From NCBI GenBank assembly GCA_921293015.1, contig OV121089.1, positions 41,650,520 through 41,714,519 of the forward strand: a stretch of 64,000 nt of DNA, in the 5' to 3' direction. This document shows positions 59,299 through 64,000 of this stretch, one piece after another. The notes beneath the pieces were generated by a model, which had not been told where the DNA came from, did not search any database, and saw nothing but the letters and a program-made list of their open reading frames with translations. Both the position numbers and the translations under genes were made by a program. The stretch is from Phorcus lineatus. Taxonomy: Eukaryota; Mollusca; Gastropoda; Trochida; Trochidae. Position 1 is the first letter of the stretch. Each line of letters opens with the position of its first letter.

Positions 59299-59455
59299 TA
59301 TAGAGATTATTACCCGAGGAGGTGTCATATGATTTTTACGAAAAGAGTGCGATTTTTTGTATTACCCGAGCGAGAGCGAGGTTTATACACAAGTTCGCAC
59401 GAGTTTCGTAAAAGTCATATGGCACAATTCCGAGGGTTATAATTTCTTTATTACC
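59299..59455 (+). repeat. Hairpin of module I
   Basis: TATAGAGATTATTACCCGAG opens it and CCGAGGGTTATAATTTCTTT closes it. The arms contain GTGTCATATGATTTTTACGA and its near complement, and the centre is TTACCCGAGCGAGAGCGAGG. TGACGTCA follows at 59518-59525, with further GACGTCAC at about 59542. Confidence 0.85.
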
Positions 59456-59514
59456 GATTCTATTTCATTTAAAACACACGGAAAACGGCCTGCTTTCTTT
59501 GCTGCGGCCCGCTT

Positions 59515-59565
59515 CAGTGACGTCACGAACAATGGTTTAAAGACGTCACAGACGACGTAATACGG
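59515..59565 (+). promoter_or_regulatory. CRE-like sites of module I
   Basis: TGACGTCA at 59518-59525, then AAGACGTCACAGACGACGTA. Same spacing from the hairpin as in modules B and C. Confidence 0.5.
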
Positions 59566-61270
59566 TAACTCGCGCTGAAACAATCGTTGCTAGGCAAACG
59601 TGATATGTGCACATGTGCTCATATTGAAAATATGTCACCGCTTATGATAAACCATATGGGTAATAAACTATGTATACGGGGGTTCTGCAATGGAATTAAT
59701 ATTTTTATAAAACAACTCTGTTCTCTTTGAAATAGGTTTTTTTCAAACTGTAGGCATACTACCCAGTACTGTGAACATATTTGATATACATAAACGTTAA
59801 AATACATACCCAATAATATCCCGTCTTTTGAAGGGCATTTTTGATTTGCAATGTTTTATGATGCTATTTATTAGTTGACAGGACGGAGAAAAATTGTGGA
59901 GGATACAGTAATAACTAAACACTGTTGGATAGTTAATCTCCTGTGAGCTAGGAGTACCAAAAAAATGTTGTGGAAAACCGAAACAAATTGTAAATAAATT
60001 AATGTCTTTGGTTCCTTAACAGTCTATCTTGTGAATAATCACAGTCACTTTTAAAATATACCATGTGTTTTCACTTATATACATATAAGAAAGGTGATTG
60101 TTAGTAATTGAAAGTGATTTTCATGTACACGTTTAGTTTCTGGTTACTTGAAATTTGACTGCCATAATCCATATTTGTACAAATACATATCGTTTGAACT
60201 ATATCTCATCATTTTCAAAAACTGCAGACCTACTGGCTATGGAATCGTTTTGTAAATCTCATAACTGAAAGGGCGTGATTCATTTCCATGTTATTTTACT
60301 TATCTTACCTTGACATGAAGGCAGTTTGAGGATTGTTTGAAATTTTATTTGACTGTGGTTACATAAAGTTTTGATTAAGAGATCACGTTCTCATGACATT
60401 TCCATCTTGGATCTTGTGTTTAAGTCTTACATTATGATTTATTTATGTCCTGAGGTCACAATTCATGTACAAGGACATGTACTTTGAATATGCCAAGGAC
60501 GAATAATGGTATATAACGCTAAATGGCGAGACTTTGAGAGTAAATGATAAAGCTAAACATGTTTCAAAATTGTGGAAATGTTATAAGTACACATTTCACC
60601 AACTGTTGGATTTTTAAAAATCAAATAACTTCAGCTCAACATTTGTATAAAAACATATATTATCAACTAGATAATGTGCTTTTTTGCGAGCTATCTATAG
60701 TTGTAATGTAATCTAAAATACCTATTAATTGTGAAGACATTCATATATTCTAATCTATATTATTATATAGTTGATTGGTCTTCTTTATTAAAAAGTAATG
60801 ATCCCTTTTAATTAGACGATAACGATTATCTGCTAAGGTTAATATCAACCAAACGAAAGACTCAAATCTCTGTTGATTATGATGAAATTTTTTATTACAG
60901 TTTACTCACATGTATGGAATTTATGATACCACCTAATAAGATTATATGCAATAATTAGATATTAGAAAAACTGAATAAAGTCTTATAAAACTATATAAAA
61001 AGTACTTTAATTTTATAAAATAATTCACCTTTGTCTTGTGTACAGGAAAGTACTCCAACCAAAAACGAGGTTTATACATGTATAATAACAACTAAAAGTA
61101 TTTCATTTCAAATTATGTGAAAAGGATATATGTGCAGTCTATATTTGACCTGTAACATAATATGTCAATAATCCAATTTGATACTTTAGTTGAAACATAG
61201 TTTTCATATTAACATATTCCTACATTTACTTTTCATGCAGAGGCATATATGTCCAAAAAGTGAATTTCAA

Positions 61271-61385
61271 TCAATATTTAGTGTTACCTCCCAGTAGACG
61301 AAAGGCCACACGACACCTCATCCCTTGCAATAGGATTGAAATCCTTTCTCATGGCTGACCATGAATTTGTCTCAACCACGTTTCG
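61271..61385 (-). pseudogene. Tc1-like transposase C terminus
   Basis: On the minus strand it reads ISILLQGMRCRVAFRLLGGN, then TKY and a stop at 61271-61273. This matches the typical C-terminal block MRRRVxACxxxxGGNTRY of Tc1 transposases. Upstream catalytic blocks were not found in frame. It is a different family from the 26-kb copy. Confidence 0.6.
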
Positions 61386-61408
61386 GACATCCAGCTACAT
61401 TGAATATA

Positions 61409-61599
61409 ATTGAATCCGTTGATCGAGCTCCTTCCATATACCCTGATCTCTTACGGGCCAAATCCATACGGCTGGCGCTGCTTGATCTGTTATTTCTTCA
61501 GCCATTCGAGGAACTTGAAGATACTATCTAGAATTCAACGAAAATTTCCATCCAAGGAGATCAAGGTATATGAAAGGAGCTCGATCAGCGGATTCAATT
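61409..61599. repeat. Foldback, about 42-base arms
   Basis: TTGAATCCGTTGATCGAGCT at 61410 on is mirrored by AGCTCGATCAGCGGATTCAA ending near 61597, with the arms extending to GATCTC / GAGATC. It lies beside the Tc1 C-terminal relic and may be part of that element. Confidence 0.75.
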
Positions 61600-62284
61600 A
61601 CGCTGATGTTGCAGTATGGATGAATTGTTCCAACGAACAGTTTGATTACACCAGACAAGACGTGTTCCCATATCTTATTGGCTGAAGAAAGTTTGGGCTT
61701 TTCGTCTTGTTTTCTACTGCTTTTAGTCCCATGGTCTGTGCCAAAAAGACCCTGTCTTTGTATGACGACATCTGCAAGTTCTACAGAGCTCTTAAACGTC
61801 ATTTGCAGAGCTGGTTTGTTTCAAACGTTTGGAAATAACGGACAAAGTGACCTCTGTATTATCGAGTATGTAGGGACATACATGTATTTCTCCTGCTGTC
61901 TATTTCCCCACTGTGTAGGTTCTAGCAATTGTTGATGTTCCATGTGATTAATTTGGCTGGTTGTTCAATTCATAATGATAAATGGATTTTGAAATGCAAT
62001 AACGTGCTATAAACGTACTTCCTGTATGTCTGTTGTAAATGTATACATGAAATCATGGCTTTACCATTAAGAGGATACTTTATACTCACTTTTATTATGA
62101 ACAGTAAAACCAAGGAGATAAATGATCATAGATGTGTGTGATGTGTGTCTGAGTAATGATGTACCCAAACATGATATTAAAGTTTATTCCTATAATAGTA
62201 GTTTTCATCTCTCTAGTTTAGGCATCAAAGTAGAGGACTTTAATGTAACACAAAGGAAACACCTAACAGGGAGATATTTGACGC

Positions 62285-62440
62285 TAACTGAGAATCATGT
62301 AGCATATAGCCTTATCTTAAGAAAACCAATCTTCGAAATTCCTAATCAAACAAACGTGACAGACGAACGGTAATGCTAGGGATGTCTCCTGTGGAGTGAA
62401 AACTGTAAGTGAGGAGAGAACTGGATATTCTAACCTACTC
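62285..62440 (+). other. Conserved block with splice donor, copy 2
   Basis: Partner of 46495-46640. It keeps the short frame starting ATGCTAGGGATGTCTCCTGT and has CT|GTAAGT at 62405-62410. Confidence 0.3.
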
Positions 62441-62953
62441 AGTTCTTTGTCATCCCTGACTTTGTTACTTGTCTATTTAAGTGAATATTTGATTACATTT
62501 GGTTTAAAACAAACATTGTTGTCTGTTCTCATTAAAACTTAAATGAATTAAAACAATTAACAAAAATATGTATTTAACACTTAACACCGTCCATAATTCG
62601 CAACTATTGGCTGTAGAAATCTATATTTTGATTGGTTTAGTTGATATATCACCTGATGAACTCATGATAGAACTTTGAACTAAAAGGTGAGAAACTCTGG
62701 TAATTGCCATACATTACTTAATATGACAGAGGATGCTGATCCAGGCCTTTATTTGTTTTATAATGTAGCTTTTTTCAGATTTAGAAATCTAAATAATCGA
62801 CAGTGCCTTTGTGAAATGTCTTGTAGATGCAATTATTATTTTGGTCTTTTGACCTTAAGAATCAATGTTAGTGTTGCTAAACAATTAACACTTTCTTCAA
62901 AGGGTTCAAATTCAAACCTACTTTGTAGACAAAAGCATCTTATGTGTTTTAGA

Positions 62954-63163
62954 GTGACAGATCTCGTAACAATAGATTTAGAACAGGAAGAAGACTGCTC
63001 GAAGCGATTAAAGAAAGCATTGTCTTTGATGATTCTCACCATTAATGCTAATGGAAAAAAGTCTACAATATCACATTCGACTGTTTCAGTTAAAGAGGTA
63101 GAACATTTAACAGGCAATAACCAATCTGCTGGATATTTGGTTACCCTTAAGCACGGAACGTAA
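62954..63163 (+). other. Conserved coding-like block, copy 2
   Basis: Last third of a 158-codon open frame that begins at 62687. The part from VTDLVTIDLEQEEDCSKRLK is shared in frame with copy 1 (47394-47510); the part before it is not kept open in copy 1. A possible acceptor TGTGTTTTAG lies directly before the block (AG at 62951-62952). No family recognised. Confidence 0.3.
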
Positions 63164-64000
63164 ATTTTTCCCTGTAGGCTATGCTTTGACAATGTTTCTT
63201 AATCACTGGTCTACAGGAAACGTTCGATGTGGCGTGTGCAGGTGATAGTGTTAATGTGTCAATTCAGAGAAACACACTAGAGTTAAAACTAATCACGATA
63301 ATTGCTGTCTTAGAACGATTTACAGAAAAAGATAAGGAGTAACAATAACAAAAAAAAGCACACACTATCAAAATCTTTGTCAACGACAAGAGTATTAATT
63401 TACACATTTAAAAAAGCAAAAACAGCAAGTGTTTGAGACATCAAAAAATAAAGCAACGAAACTGTAACAACAATAACAAGAACTTTAAACTATGCAGTAG
63501 CATAGCAGTAGTATGTGTATTTGTAAAGTCACGTCTCATATATTTCGCAATGACGAGATGAAAAATTACTTGTCAGTACACTGTTTACCCTCCCTAAAAT
63601 TATTATTTACCCTTGCTGTATTCAAATCACCAACAGATTAACATCATGCGATGTTATATTCACACAAATAAAATTGATTTAAATATGGTGAAAGAGAAAT
63701 TTACCAAAACTGGTACATCAATAATGACCTCAGACGTCACTTGTATCTATTTACAGACCGACAGAGGAGTTGGTTCTAGTATGGTTTAACTAATACTCGT
63801 ATATTCAATTGTATTTGATTGGGGTGTATTTTTTTTGTGGAAAGGTCATTGACTCTGTCGACGTCACAGCACAGGTGGACATCGCATTGTGGTTACAGTG
63901 AAAATTTCTCATAGAGACTGCGCTAATTTTTCAAATCATTTCAGAAGGGATGTCAAACAAACCCTTCTGCAAATTATAACATACAAAATACTCACTTTGA

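Larger units (their letters stand above)
54690..63980. repeat. Large segmental duplication, copy 2
   Basis: Colinear partner of 39010-51250. It lacks the two Harbinger-type elements, the SINE fragment and hairpin F found in copy 1, and has its own insertions: a Tc1 fragment at 55.3 kb, hairpins at 56.3, 57.5 and 59.3 kb, and a Tc1 relic with foldback at 61.3 kb. The segment may continue past the right edge. Confidence 0.75.

Noticed and set aside
62687-63163. 158-codon intact gene
   Set aside because: Most of the frame is not conserved in the paralogous segment; only the block from 62954 is. Coding status of the whole is unsupported.

Overview
The window looks like AT-rich intergenic and intronic DNA from an invertebrate animal, most likely a mollusc. 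The reasons are an intron-rich opsin with split codons, a tRNA-derived SINE, LINE, Tc1, Harbinger and Penelope-type relics, long TA microsatellites, and no operons or bacterial ribosome binding sites. The mollusc assignment is a judgement from the repeat and opsin types, not from a search.

Only one intact protein-coding gene is supported. It is a five-exon opsin on the + strand (29925-36778, 357 codons before the stop) with all four intron junctions in phase. It keeps the retinal-binding lysine (K294), the disulphide cysteines (C106, C183) and the glutamate at the bovine 181 position (E177). It has VRY instead of DRY and DPIIY instead of NPxxY. It is closest by eye to OPN5/neuropsin and peropsin-type opsins.

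Layout. 1-2140 is a tandem repeat array that runs off the left edge; two copies hold a short ATG-plus-splice-donor mini-exon. 2.1-11.8 kb is mostly unrecognised DNA with a small MITE that has a 10-bp target duplication (6.1 kb) and a LINE endonuclease relic (7.7 kb). 11.8-12.55 kb is the 3' end of a non-LTR retrotransposon. 12.67-18.26 kb contains three copies of an unusual module: a long hairpin followed by perfect TGACGTCA sites. 19-22 kb carries TA and CTA microsatellites. 23.5 kb is a complete SINE with target duplications. 25.3-28.54 kb is one broken Tc1-like transposon with terminal repeats; it contains a second nested TIR element and a Penelope-like hairpin with hammerhead ribozyme core motifs. 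29.9-37.75 kb is the opsin gene; its introns hold a TIR element filled with a 23-bp minisatellite, a TA-flanked MITE and hairpin modules. About 39.0-51.3 kb and 54.7-64.0 kb are two diverged, colinear copies of one large segment. The first copy was later split by two PIF/Harbinger-type elements inserted back to back at a CAG site. More hairpin/CRE modules lie at 43.7, 44.4, 56.3, 57.5 and 59.3 kb.

The most interesting unexplained structure is the hairpin-plus-CRE family. At least seven loci share edge motifs (TAGAGRATAYTAAA on one side, TTCTGTTTATTA on the other) and a downstream cluster of TGACGTCA, yet the palindrome arms differ from locus to locus.
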